Source: Dorea sp. CAG:317 (lineage in GTDB: Bacteria > Bacillota > Clostridia > Lachnospirales > Lachnospiraceae). From it: a DNA stretch of 29,187 nucleotides. The translations under genes and the position numbers were made by a program. Of this stretch, positions 8,151 through 16,026 are shown one piece after another; within the stretch, counting starts at the first letter, position 1, and each line of letters starts with the position of its first letter. The notes under the pieces were generated by a model. That model was not told the origin of the DNA, ran no database searches, and was given only the letters and a program-made list of their open reading frames with translations. The stretch is taken from contig FR892666.1 of assembly GCA_000433535.1 (NCBI GenBank), positions 1 through 29,187 of the forward strand, written 5' to 3'.

Positions 8151-8188
8151 TATCAAACAAAATGCAGTGGATCAATCTCCACTGCATT
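8151..8188 (-). terminator. Terminator of the nad-niaR operon
   Basis: A perfect 10-bp stem (8161-8170 with 8179-8188) has an eight-base loop containing the niaR stop codon and is followed in the transcript by TTTTGTTTGA. The terminator therefore overlaps the last codons of niaR. Confidence 0.8.
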
Positions 8189-8690
8189 CTATAAGAAACC
8201 CTTTTTCCTTCAATGTATTTTCAATCAAATCCAGTGTTTTTTCACTGTCTGCGCTGACTTTGTGATAGTGATAGCCTGATGTAATATTTTTCAGGGGACT
8301 GGACTTTCCGCTTCGGATATCTTCCATAAATTCACCGGCTTTCCTTCGGGAATTCACCTGAAGATTTGCCTCGATCTGACCATATACGCGGTGATTTACC
8401 ATGACATTTTCCACACATCCGCCCAGATCTACAATGGAGCACAGTTCTTCCTCTAACTGTTCATCCGTGTGATTCACCTTGAACACTCTCACTGCGTGAA
8501 CCGGCTGTTCCAATACGTAACCTCTGTTTGTTGAAATCACATGATACCCTGCTGCCCGGATTAAAGCAATATCCTGCACGATCACCTGACGACTGACTCC
8601 GTAAGTTTCTGCCAGACTTTTCCCCGACAAAGGGACAGCACTTCTCTGAATCTGTTCAATCATCTCTGCTCGTCTCTCTAAACCTGTCAT
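8172..8690 (-). CDS. niaR: NiaR-type transcriptional repressor of NAD synthesis (HTH + 3H domain)
   Basis: This 172-residue protein has an N-terminal winged HTH (HTH_11, about residues 5-60) and a C-terminal 3H domain. The metal-site residues known from Thermotoga NiaR are matched by H74, E82, H141 and H143 with the same spacing. NiaR (YrxA) senses nicotinic acid and represses NAD de novo and salvage genes. A GTG six codons upstream is possible, but the ATG at 8690 has AAGGAG six bases ahead. The gene is last in nadA-nadB-nadC-niaR, 33 bases after nadC, so it should control its own operon through sites before nadA. The assignment is firm from domain order, ligand residues and context; the co-repressor is family knowledge. 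Confidence 0.93.
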   Translation of the reverse strand: MTGLERRAEMIEQIQRSAVPLSGKSLAETYGVSRQVIVQDIALIRAAGYHVISTNRGYVLEQPVHAVRVFKVNHTDEQLEEELCSIVDLGGCVENVMVNHRVYGQIEANLQVNSRRKAGEFMEDIRSGKSSPLKNITSGYHYHKVSADSEKTLDLIENTLKEKGFLIECSGD

Positions 8691-8723
8691 AACCGCTCCT
8701 TCTTCCACCTTTCATTTTTCTCT

Positions 8724-9575
8724 TTAAACTGCATGCAGATTTTTCAAAGAAATATCAAGGATAGGAGCTGAATGTGTCAGTGCACCGCTGGATATATAAT
8801 CTACTCCGATTGCAGTAAGACGTCCGATATTTTCCTTTGTCACATTTCCGGAACACTCTGTCTCGGCTCTGCCGTCAATCAACGCAATGGCAGCTTTCAT
8901 CTCATCCACAGACATATTGTCAAGCATAATAATGTCCGCACCTGCTTCCACCGCTTCTTTTACCATATCAAGATTCTCTACTTCCACCTCGATCTTACGG
9001 ACGAACGGAGCGTATTCTTTCGCCATTTTCACAGCCTTTTCTACACTTCCTGCAGCGCCGATATGATTGTCCTTTAACAAGACTCCGTCGGATAAATTAT
9101 AGCGGTGATTATACCCTCCGCCGACTCTGACTGCATATTTTTCGAAAATTCTCATATTCGGTGTTGTCTTTCTCGTATCCAAAAGCTTCGTTTTGCTTCC
9201 CTCCAGAAGAGCTGCCACAGAATGTGTGTACGTAGCAATTCCGCTCATGCGCTGCAGATAATTAAGCGCTACACGCTCGCCGGACAGAAGCACCCGGATA
9301 TCTCCCACGACCTTGCCCATCAATTGTCCGTTTTTCACCTCATCACCGTCTTTGCAGTACAGCTCTACCTTTGTATCGGCATCTAACAGTTCAAATACCC
9401 TTGCAAAAACGTCCAGACCTGCAATCACGCCATCCTGCTTGCAGCGAAGTTCCACTTCTCCCACAACAGCTTCTTTCATCACAGAATTAGTTGTCACGTC
9501 CTCACTGGAAATATCTTCTTTTAACGCTTCCATGATCAAATGATCTGCCTGAAGCTTCATTGTAATTTGATTCAT
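8724..9575 (-). CDS. nadC: Nicotinate-nucleotide pyrophosphorylase (quinolinate phosphoribosyltransferase)
   Basis: This 283-residue enzyme converts quinolinate and PRPP to nicotinate mononucleotide, CO2 and pyrophosphate, the step after NadA. Family motifs are visible in order: the early EDISSEDVTT, RKTTPNMR, GGGYNHRYNLSDGVLLKDNH, the acidic KIEVEVEN strand, IMLDNM and SGNVTKENI. The length is normal for NadC. The reading frame could start 33 codons further up, inside the end of nadB, but that stretch is basic and unlike NadC. The ATG at 9575 follows GAGGAG with suitable spacing and gives the usual N-terminus. It is third in the nad operon. Confidence 0.96.
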   Translation of the reverse strand: MNQITMKLQADHLIMEALKEDISSEDVTTNSVMKEAVVGEVELRCKQDGVIAGLDVFARVFELLDADTKVELYCKDGDEVKNGQLMGKVVGDIRVLLSGERVALNYLQRMSGIATYTHSVAALLEGSKTKLLDTRKTTPNMRIFEKYAVRVGGGYNHRYNLSDGVLLKDNHIGAAGSVEKAVKMAKEYAPFVRKIEVEVENLDMVKEAVEAGADIIMLDNMSVDEMKAAIALIDGRAETECSGNVTKENIGRLTAIGVDYISSGALTHSAPILDISLKNLHAV

Positions 9576-9636
9576 TGATTTCTTCTCCTCTTCTCTATCT
9601 CTTAATCTTCTCTGTTCATTTCTATAAAATCTGCAC

Positions 9637-10794
9637 CTATGCTCTTTCAATAGCTTTCGCTGCTCTCTTTGCAAACACCATACTCTCTAAAAGTGAATTA
9701 CTTGCCAGACGATTTTTCCCGTGGACACCATTACAGCTTGTCTCTCCAACTGCATACAGATGTTCCATAGAAGTCCTGCTGTCATTGTCTACCCAGATGC
9801 CTCCCATAAAATAATGCTGGGCGGGAACAACCGGAATCCAATCTTTAAACACATCATAGCCCTCTTCCTGACAGCGCTGACAGATATTCGGAAAATGCTT
9901 TGCAATATCCTCTCTCGGAATATGCTCCATCGAAAGCCACACGTGATCGGTTCCATCCTTCTTCATCTGTTCTCTGATTGCCTCTGATACAACATCTCTC
10001 GGAAGTAATTCATTGACAAAGCGGTGTCCGTTCTTATCGTAAAGAACTGCTCCTTCTCCGCGCACTGATTCTGAAATTAAGAATCTCCGCCCCGGCTTCT
10101 TGGAATACAGCGTTGTCGGATGAATCTGCACATAATCCAGATGCTCCATACGGATTCCGTGTTTTTTTCCTATATCCAATGCATCCCCTGTTAAATGCGG
10201 AAAATTCGTGGAGTGCTGGTACCTGCCCCCGATTCCGCCACTTGCAAGAATCGTATTTTCAGCATAAATCTTCCATTCAGCGCCTTCATGTTCCGCCAGT
10301 ATCCCGATACACTGTCCATTTTCTTCCAAAATATCCGTCATCGCCGTATATTCGTAGATGGAGATATTCTTTCTCTCTTTTGCGCGTTCCAGTAATTTAC
10401 TTGTAATCTCCTGCCCGGTAATATCCTCGTGATACAAAATTCTCGGCTTAGAGTGAGCGCCTTCGCGAGTATATGCGAATTCTCCATCTTTCTTCTCGAA
10501 TTCCACACCATAAGACACCAAATCTTCTATGATCTCTCTGGAAGAGCGGATCATAATATCCACCGATTCCTTACGGTTTTCATAGTGTCCCGCTTTCATA
10601 GTATCTTCAAAGTAACTCTCATAATCGTCATCATCCCGCTCTACGCAGATTCCTCCCTGCGCCAAAAAAGAATCGCTGCTCTCCATATCAGACTTGGTAA
10701 TCAGCACGACTTTCTTATGTGGTTCTATATTTAATGCGGCAAATAATCCGCCCACACCCGTGCCGACGATGACAACGTCTGCATATATATCCAT
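9637..10794 (-). CDS. nadB: L-aspartate oxidase, short form lacking the C-terminal helical domain
   Basis: This 385-residue flavoprotein oxidises L-aspartate to iminoaspartate, the substrate of NadA. The FAD-binding motif GTGVGGL is at about residues 11-17. The succinate dehydrogenase/aspartate oxidase signatures follow: FLAQGGI, TREGAHS, IHPTTLY, SESVRGEGA and, near the end, GVHGKNRLASNSLLE. The protein then stops about 20 residues later, whereas E. coli and Bacillus enzymes run to about 530-540 with an additional helical C-terminal domain. All catalytic and FAD motifs are retained, so it is probably active. It begins 28 bases after the nadA stop codon. In an anaerobe the electron acceptor is likely fumarate rather than oxygen; that is inference. 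Confidence 0.94.
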   Translation of the reverse strand: MDIYADVVIVGTGVGGLFAALNIEPHKKVVLITKSDMESSDSFLAQGGICVERDDDDYESYFEDTMKAGHYENRKESVDIMIRSSREIIEDLVSYGVEFEKKDGEFAYTREGAHSKPRILYHEDITGQEITSKLLERAKERKNISIYEYTAMTDILEENGQCIGILAEHEGAEWKIYAENTILASGGIGGRYQHSTNFPHLTGDALDIGKKHGIRMEHLDYVQIHPTTLYSKKPGRRFLISESVRGEGAVLYDKNGHRFVNELLPRDVVSEAIREQMKKDGTDHVWLSMEHIPREDIAKHFPNICQRCQEEGYDVFKDWIPVVPAQHYFMGGIWVDNDSRTSMEHLYAVGETSCNGVHGKNRLASNSLLESMVFAKRAAKAIERA

Positions 10795-10822
10795 CGTTTA
10801 TTTCCTCTCTCATTTACAAACT

Positions 10823-11728
10823 CTATTTAGCAAGTTCCAGCATCCGTTCCAACGGCTTTCCGGAATTTTCCCTTAATTCATCCGTCACATGAACTTCATT
10901 TTCTCCTGTTTCCAGCACATGCAGGATCTTATCAAGCGTCACGCGTTTCATATCCTCACATACCGGCTCTGTCTCTGTAAAATAGAATACTTTCTCCGGA
11001 TTCTGCTTTTCCAGTTCATAACGCACTCCATTTTCTGTGCAGATGATAAATTCCCGGGCTGCGCTCTCTCCGGCATATTTAATAATGCCAGACGTGCTGC
11101 CTATATAATCCGCCATCTCACAGATCTCCTGTGTACATTCCGGATGCACTAACACTTCCGCCTTCGGATGAGCAGCTTTTGCTTTCTTGAGTTCCTCTGT
11201 CAAAAGCTTTTCGTGAACCGGGCAATAACCTTCGTTATATACAAATGTCTTCTCCGGCACCTGCTGTGCCACATAGTGGGCAAGATTCCGATCCGGTATA
11301 AAGAAAATATATTTCTGCGGCAACGCTTTTACAATCTTTACAGCATTGGCAGATGTCACACATACATCCGAATATTGTTTTAATTCAGCTGTAGAATTGA
11401 TATAGCAGACAACAGCCAGATCGTCATAAGTATCCCGCATCTTCTGAATGGTCTCCTTATCCGCCATATGTGCCATCGCACAATCTGCAGACAGATCCGG
11501 CATCAGCACTGTTTTATCCGGATTCAGTATCTTGGCACTCTCTCCCATAAAAGACACGCCACAGAAAATAATCATCTGCTCCTTTAATCCGACGGCAACT
11601 TTACTCAAATAAAAAGAATCCCCTATGTAATCTGCAATCTCCTGAACTTCGGCAGGTACATAGTAGTGCGCTAAAATCACGGCATTCTTCTCTTGTTTTA
11701 ATTGTTTTATCTGTTCTGTAATTTCCAT
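10823..11728 (-). CDS. nadA: Quinolinate synthase
   Basis: This 301-residue enzyme condenses iminoaspartate with dihydroxyacetone phosphate to quinolinate and carries a [4Fe-4S] cluster. The three cluster cysteines are in the expected places: C83 (SADCAMA), C169 (EGYCPVH) and C257 (EPVCEDM), close to 81, 168 and 254 of the Thermotoga enzyme. The substrate-binding AHYYVPAEVQ near residues 20-29 and VTSANA near 124-129 are present. The frame runs 39 codons further upstream, but that would cross the promoter; the ATG at 11728 has a GGGAGAAG site and gives the normal length. It is the first gene of nadABC-niaR. Confidence 0.96.
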   Translation of the reverse strand: MEITEQIKQLKQEKNAVILAHYYVPAEVQEIADYIGDSFYLSKVAVGLKEQMIIFCGVSFMGESAKILNPDKTVLMPDLSADCAMAHMADKETIQKMRDTYDDLAVVCYINSTAELKQYSDVCVTSANAVKIVKALPQKYIFFIPDRNLAHYVAQQVPEKTFVYNEGYCPVHEKLLTEELKKAKAAHPKAEVLVHPECTQEICEMADYIGSTSGIIKYAGESAAREFIICTENGVRYELEKQNPEKVFYFTETEPVCEDMKRVTLDKILHVLETGENEVHVTDELRENSGKPLERMLELAK

Positions 11729-11761
11729 AACTTCTCCCTTTCTCAGACTCACATTGTTCCT

Positions 11762-11790
11762 ATTATACCACCTAAGTTTACATGTGACAA
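11762..11790 (-). promoter_or_regulatory. nadA operon promoter
   Basis: TTGTCA (11785-11790) and a perfect TATAAT (11762-11767) are spaced 17 bases apart on the minus strand, 33 bases before the nadA ATG. Confidence 0.85.
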
Positions 11791-11806
11791 GACAGTTGTT
11801 AAGACA
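11780..11806 (-). promoter_or_regulatory. Candidate NiaR operator
   Basis: Two direct TGTCTT copies 12 bases apart (11801-11806 and 11789-11794), each followed by an ACA- or TCA-like tail, sit on and just upstream of the -35 of the nadA promoter. TGTCTTGACA-like half-sites are what I recall for Firmicute NiaR regulons. With niaR in the same operon this makes a plausible autorepression site. The match was judged by eye. Confidence 0.55.
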
Positions 11807-11843
11807 AATAATTAACACATTCATAGCATCTTGTAATATAGCC

Positions 11844-11871
11844 AAAAATAAAAGAGGCTTCCGCCCCTTTT
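11844..11871 (-). terminator. Terminator after the 11890-12618 lipoprotein gene
   Basis: The stem AAAAGGGGC/GCCTCTTTT with a GGAA loop (one G-U pair) is followed by TATTTTT in the transcript. It closes the lipoprotein/AIM24 group and isolates the nad promoter. Confidence 0.85.
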
Positions 11872-11889
11872 ATTACCATTAAGGATTTT

Positions 11890-12618
11890 CTATTCTGACT
11901 TTACACAATGGAATGTGTAATAATCAACATCATCCGAATAATCGATGGTTAATGTTCCATCTTCATTGATCGTCACATAAATTCCCGGATTCTCCGTATC
12001 AATGGTACAATATCCAAGCGCAATCGTCCATCCGAACTCACCTATATCCTGACCTTTGTACCTCACAGCTACTGTGTGATCTTTCTTAAATTCAAGCCGC
12101 AATGCGTCACCTATATTTTCAACTCCCTCCATAGAAGTCTGCGGTCCGTCTCCCAGAAGTTCCTCCACACTGTCTGAGCTCCATGTTCCTACCATCGCTT
12201 TTTCTTCCTCAGTCATATAGAGGGACGGGTCCATGGCGTCAGTTCCATCTTTGGCAAATATCACTTTCACTCCCATTTCAAGCATATCTTCAAATGTAAT
12301 ACAGTTATCGCCAATCTCACCTGTCATTTCTGCTCCTTCAATTGTCAATGTGAACTGATTCTCTTCTACTGACCATTTCCCAGACCCATGTTCGTCTCCC
12401 ACTGTAAATTCTACCTTGTTATTTTTCTTAACTTCAAATTCAAACGCGCCTCCTATTGCCTCCTCTACAGACATCTGTACTCCCATTGTTTCTGCAACCA
12501 GTCCAATCCACTTCCCTTCATAAGGGCTTTTCTTTTCTTCGGATGTTCCACATCCACTGAACAACAAAATGGCAGCTACCAAAAGAATGGACACCTTTTT
12601 CCAGTATTCTTTTCTCAT
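11890..12618 (-). CDS. Lipoprotein with two tandem lipocalin-like repeats, function unknown
   Basis: This 242-residue secreted lipoprotein has a basic N-terminus, a hydrophobic core and lipobox LFSGC with the lipidated Cys at 23. The mature part contains two similar halves. Each starts with a G(K/T)W motif (YEGKW near 34, MVGTW near 142), then has an FEFKKN/LEFKKD-like strand, another G-x-W motif, and ends with a T-rich beta strand (FTLTIEG; GTLTIDYSD). This resembles small beta-barrel 'lipocalin-like' domains common in Lachnospiraceae lipoproteins. A strong AAGGAGG precedes the ATG. It follows the AIM24-family gene by 21 bases and is followed by a terminator. I do not recognise a specific function; ligand binding at the cell surface would be a guess. 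Confidence 0.8.
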   Translation of the reverse strand: MRKEYWKKVSILLVAAILLFSGCGTSEEKKSPYEGKWIGLVAETMGVQMSVEEAIGGAFEFEVKKNNKVEFTVGDEHGSGKWSVEENQFTLTIEGAEMTGEIGDNCITFEDMLEMGVKVIFAKDGTDAMDPSLYMTEEEKAMVGTWSSDSVEELLGDGPQTSMEGVENIGDALRLEFKKDHTVAVRYKGQDIGEFGWTIALGYCTIDTENPGIYVTINEDGTLTIDYSDDVDYYTFHCVKSE

Positions 12619-12639
12619 CTCGTACCTCCTTACACTGTA

Positions 12640-13323
12640 TTATGATTTTGTTTCTGTAAAAAACGGCTGAAGAAGTTCTGCCACCTTTGTAATCGGCATT
12701 GTCTGAAGAATAATCTTTCCCGGTCCTTTGATTACAGTGTTAAAAATCCCCTCGCCACCAAGAAGCATATTTTTTACTCCCGGTACTTTCACAACATCCA
12801 TCGTACAGGTTTCTTCCATTGCTGCAAGATATCCGGTATCAACCACCATCTGTTGTCCTGCTTCCAGTGTATACTCTACACCATATCCATCAATTTCAAT
12901 AAATGCAATTCCATTTCCTGATAATTTCTGCATAATAAATCCCTCACCGCCAAACAAGCCTTTTCCAAGCTTTTTCTGGAAATGCATAGACAACTCTACT
13001 CCCTCCTGCGCTGCCAGAAATGCACTTTTCTGAACGATCATACTTCTTCCTGCAGATATCTCCAAAGCATTGATAGAACCCGGAAAACTGGAAGCAAATG
13101 CAATCAATCCTTCTCCTCCCTGTGGAGTATAGCGATTCTGAAAAATGCTGTCTCCGGATAACAATCTGCCAAATGCTTTCTTCATGCCGCCTCCACTATT
13201 TGTCTCCATCTGCATATTGGGACTCATCCAGCTCATACTTCCTGATTCCGTAATCACAGCTTCTCCCGGATTCAGGTGACATACAACAACCGGTAAACTA
13301 TTTCCTAATATTTCGTATCTCAT
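12640..13323 (-). CDS. AIM24 family protein (TIGR00266)
   Basis: This 227-residue beta-rich protein belongs to the AIM24/TIGR00266 family (tryptophan RNA-binding attenuator protein-like fold). Typical features are the N-terminal LNPGEAVITESGSMSWM stretch, the repeated glycine-rich turns (LFGGEGFIMQKLSG, LLGGEGIFNTVIKGPG) and the closing LQTMP. The length is usual for the bacterial members. No signal peptide or catalytic residues are seen, so it is probably cytoplasmic or membrane-associated. The AAAGGAG site is well spaced from the ATG. It lies between two lipoprotein genes and is probably co-transcribed with both. The family has no settled bacterial function; its fungal relative Aim24 affects mitochondrial inner-membrane organisation. 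Confidence 0.9.
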   Translation of the reverse strand: MRYEILGNSLPVVVCHLNPGEAVITESGSMSWMSPNMQMETNSGGGMKKAFGRLLSGDSIFQNRYTPQGGEGLIAFASSFPGSINALEISAGRSMIVQKSAFLAAQEGVELSMHFQKKLGKGLFGGEGFIMQKLSGNGIAFIEIDGYGVEYTLEAGQQMVVDTGYLAAMEETCTMDVVKVPGVKNMLLGGEGIFNTVIKGPGKIILQTMPITKVAELLQPFFTETKS

Positions 13324-13375
13324 TTTCTTTCTCCTTTCACATTCTTTTTAAAATATTTTTCTTAAAAATACATTC

Positions 13376-14407
13376 CTAAAATCCACTCATCCGATACACA
13401 AGGAACTCATCTGCGGATTCATCCTCACGCTCTTCTGCCATTCCTACCAAAATACTTCCATCCGGCAATTTTGTAGCTGCACTGATCCATGGATAGTTTG
13501 TACCAAACAACGCATCATCTTCTAAAGCACCTACAAAAGTTCCGTCTGTCTTCCAGAAATAAAGTTTCCTCATATTTCCGTCAAATGCGATAAATCCCTG
13601 TTCCGTCTCTTCCATCTGGGTAACAGCGCCAAGCCAGTCCGGATTATCCATTCCTTTATTTCCAAACACAAATTTCTGATTTCCATCGAAATCAAATGCC
13701 CACACTGTATGATTATCCGTTGACGGGTCACTTCCCATCACATATACGTAATTCTCTGTGATATCTGTCTCTGACAAGTTCTCCGTCTCCATCAAATTCC
13801 ACGGTTCCACTGCTGCAATTGCCTCATTCATAGTCACTTTTTCTAATTTACTGTGCGGAAAACTGGATACTCCAAATGCTCCGCCTTTGTGCATCACCGT
13901 TTTTCCCGGTCCTTCGTTAGAAGCAACTATTTCGCCGTCACAAATGGTTAACATCGGCTTCATAAATCCTGATACATAGAGATTGCCATTATCATCCGCA
14001 CTTATTTCTTCATATCCTTCTTCTATTTCAATCTCCCGGACAAAAGTAAGGGTATCACTCCATGTATACTCTTTTAATTTTTCATCCAATAAGATCCAGA
14101 CGGTATTGCCGGAGCTTGTCATCCGTCCACTGAAAATATCATCTACAAGTACCGGTTCTTCCATTTCGATCCACTCTGTACTGATCTTAATATCAGCTAC
14201 CATAGCTTCGTGTACACGCTCTGTTTGAAAAGCAGTTCCGTCTTCTGGTTTCTTTTTCTCTTCCGTCTCTTTTTCTGTTTGTTCTTTTTTCTCTTCTGTT
14301 TTTTCTTTTTGCTTATCATCCTTCTGGCTGCAGCCAATACAACACATAATAGCCAAGCAGATAAACACTACAGAAAAAATCACTCTTCTTTTGTTTTTTC
14401 TTCTCAT
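13376..14407 (-). CDS. Lipoprotein with beta-propeller-like repeats, function unknown
   Basis: This 343-residue secreted lipoprotein has a very basic N-terminus, a hydrophobic core and lipobox CIGC with the Cys at about 26. A highly charged Lys/Glu linker (about residues 28-57) should hold the domain away from the membrane. The rest contains short strand pairs typical of beta-propellers: ISADDNGNLYVSGF, VWAFDFDGNQKFVFGN, LYFWKTDGTFVGAL and KLPDGSILVGMAE. No catalytic motif is seen. The GGAGG site is well placed. It starts just downstream of the terminator behind the LuxR-type membrane protein and precedes the AIM24 gene by 52 bases. The propeller assignment is inference from the repeat pattern; function is unknown. 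Confidence 0.75.
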   Translation of the reverse strand: MRRKNKRRVIFSVVFICLAIMCCIGCSQKDDKQKEKTEEKKEQTEKETEEKKKPEDGTAFQTERVHEAMVADIKISTEWIEMEEPVLVDDIFSGRMTSSGNTVWILLDEKLKEYTWSDTLTFVREIEIEEGYEEISADDNGNLYVSGFMKPMLTICDGEIVASNEGPGKTVMHKGGAFGVSSFPHSKLEKVTMNEAIAAVEPWNLMETENLSETDITENYVYVMGSDPSTDNHTVWAFDFDGNQKFVFGNKGMDNPDWLGAVTQMEETEQGFIAFDGNMRKLYFWKTDGTFVGALEDDALFGTNYPWISAATKLPDGSILVGMAEEREDESADEFLVYRMSGF

Positions 14408-14462
14408 CTCTCCTACCTCCCTTTTCTTTCCTGGAAATGATATCTGTTAGCTCATATGTACC

Positions 14463-14516
14463 AAAAAAAAGAGGAAATATCTATGGGAATGATTCGTATT
14501 TCCCACGTATTTCCTC
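14463..14516 (-). terminator. Strong terminator after the membrane LuxR-type gene
   Basis: GAGGAAATA (transcript) pairs with TATTTCCTC across an inner TGGGAA/TTCCCA stem, and eight Ts follow in the transcript. It separates the sensory genes from the lipoprotein/AIM24 group. No convincing promoter is seen between it and the next ATG. Confidence 0.88.
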
Positions 14517-14561
14517 ATCTACTAATCATTAGTATATGTCTTTTTTTGTGCCTTTAGACAG

Positions 14562-16013
14562 TTATTTTTCCACTTTCTCCCGCTTCAAAAGCTGATCGAT
14601 CCGTCCACATCTCCGAAACAAATCAATATACAGCATTAGTTCTTCGTAAGTCGTTGTCCCCAGCTTACGATTCATGTTCGTATTATGTTTTCTTGCAGTG
14701 CCGATACTGATACATTCATATTCAGCAACCTCTTTAATATCCATCCCTTCTGCATAGTGACACAATACAATCTGCTCCATAGGGGTCAATGTATCCGCCC
14801 GTTCCATAAACTGCCGAAGCAATACTTCTACATTCTCCGGCAACTCATTTTCAAGCAGAAGCTGTCTCTTCTTCTCCTCCTTCTTTAAATACTGTGACAA
14901 TATAAATGCGACTAAAAGACAGATCATAAGGCATGCGGTACTCCCCAGCATCCATTTTTTCCATCTTTCTTCCTCCATTTTTTTCACTCCTGTTTCCGGA
15001 AGTAAACTGACAACCGCAAACGGTGATCCAGATGCCGAATAAATCTTCAGTATTTGATGATTTCCAATATATTTCCGCTTATCAGAGGCATAAATATAGT
15101 ACCCTTCTTTTTCTTTTATTGTCAGTTCCCCTTCCGGCTTCAAAAAGGTGCCTTCGGAATTCCCCAGCATTGCTTTTTCAAGAGATATCTTTTTTTCTTT
15201 CACAGGCGCAAAAGCTGTTACTATATTTCCATAAGGACTATCCACAGCCGGATAAGACAAACTGAAATACAGATCACTCATCTCTAATCCACAGATACCT
15301 CTCACCATTCCATGACTGTCTAAAACAGGAACACAAACCAGGATCACTTCTTCCCACGTACCTTGGAGTTTGATTCTTTCCGTCCAGAAGCAATTCTCTG
15401 ATAATCTCCCTCCTGATTCTCCTGCGACATTTTCATATCCGGGGAGATTGGAAATATCAAATTCCAGATTCCATCGATTATGTAATTCCACATTATCCTT
15501 TCTTGCGACCTCCGCCATTCCTCGAAAATACTTAATGTGTTGATTATAAGAGCTGACAGCCTTCAGATCAGAAAGACGCAAATAGACTCCCATGCGTGAT
15601 GTTTCTGCTTTTTCTATCTCTGTATTCACAGTTGCATCCATGATGAAAAAAGCGCCACTGCAATAATTTGTATTCAATGCCGCTTTTACAGATGAATAAG
15701 CAGCTGTTTCCAATTCAAAGATCAGTTCCGGATCATTATTAATTTCTTCAAATGTTTTTCCTCTTGTACTTAATACTTGCTCCAGTTCCTGCGTCAGTTC
15801 CTCTGAAAGCGCAATACTTCTTGCAGTCAGTGTTTCTGCCTGCCTCTGAATCAATGCCACTGTATTTTGCTGCTGCACCTTTAACATCTCATTAACTTTG
15901 CGATCTTCCGGTGGCAAAGCCCCGATAAAAACAAGCGCTAACAACAATGCAGACACAAACGCCCCGACTCTGCTTCCATCATATACAATCATCTGAATCT
16001 TTCTTTTCTGCAT
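14562..16013 (-). CDS. Membrane-bound sensor with extracellular region and C-terminal LuxR-type HTH
   Basis: This 483-residue protein appears to be a one-component transmembrane regulator. TM1 spans about residues 16-34. A region of about 320 residues follows and should be extracellular, with a helical start (45-85) and strand-rich parts such as YCSGAFFIMDATVN and EEVILVCVPVLD that look like a double-Cache sensor. TM2 spans about 354-376. A short basic linker leads to a GerE/LuxR-type HTH (about 408-465: LTPMEQIVLCHYAEG, then KEVAEYECISIGTARKH). There is no kinase or receiver domain, so DNA binding would occur at the membrane. The ATG lies 13 bases after the binding-protein stop codon, with AAGGAG between, so the two are probably coupled. 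Ligand and targets are unknown. Confidence 0.82.
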   Translation of the reverse strand: MQKRKIQMIVYDGSRVGAFVSALLLALVFIGALPPEDRKVNEMLKVQQQNTVALIQRQAETLTARSIALSEELTQELEQVLSTRGKTFEEINNDPELIFELETAAYSSVKAALNTNYCSGAFFIMDATVNTEIEKAETSRMGVYLRLSDLKAVSSYNQHIKYFRGMAEVARKDNVELHNRWNLEFDISNLPGYENVAGESGGRLSENCFWTERIKLQGTWEEVILVCVPVLDSHGMVRGICGLEMSDLYFSLSYPAVDSPYGNIVTAFAPVKEKKISLEKAMLGNSEGTFLKPEGELTIKEKEGYYIYASDKRKYIGNHQILKIYSASGSPFAVVSLLPETGVKKMEEERWKKWMLGSTACLMICLLVAFILSQYLKKEEKKRQLLLENELPENVEVLLRQFMERADTLTPMEQIVLCHYAEGMDIKEVAEYECISIGTARKHNTNMNRKLGTTTYEELMLYIDLFRRCGRIDQLLKREKVEK

Positions 16014-16026
16014 TCCTTCTCCTTCA

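Noticed and set aside
11729..11845. N-terminal extension of NadA by 39 codons
   Set aside because: It would translate through the nadA promoter and operator region and has no NadA-like sequence.
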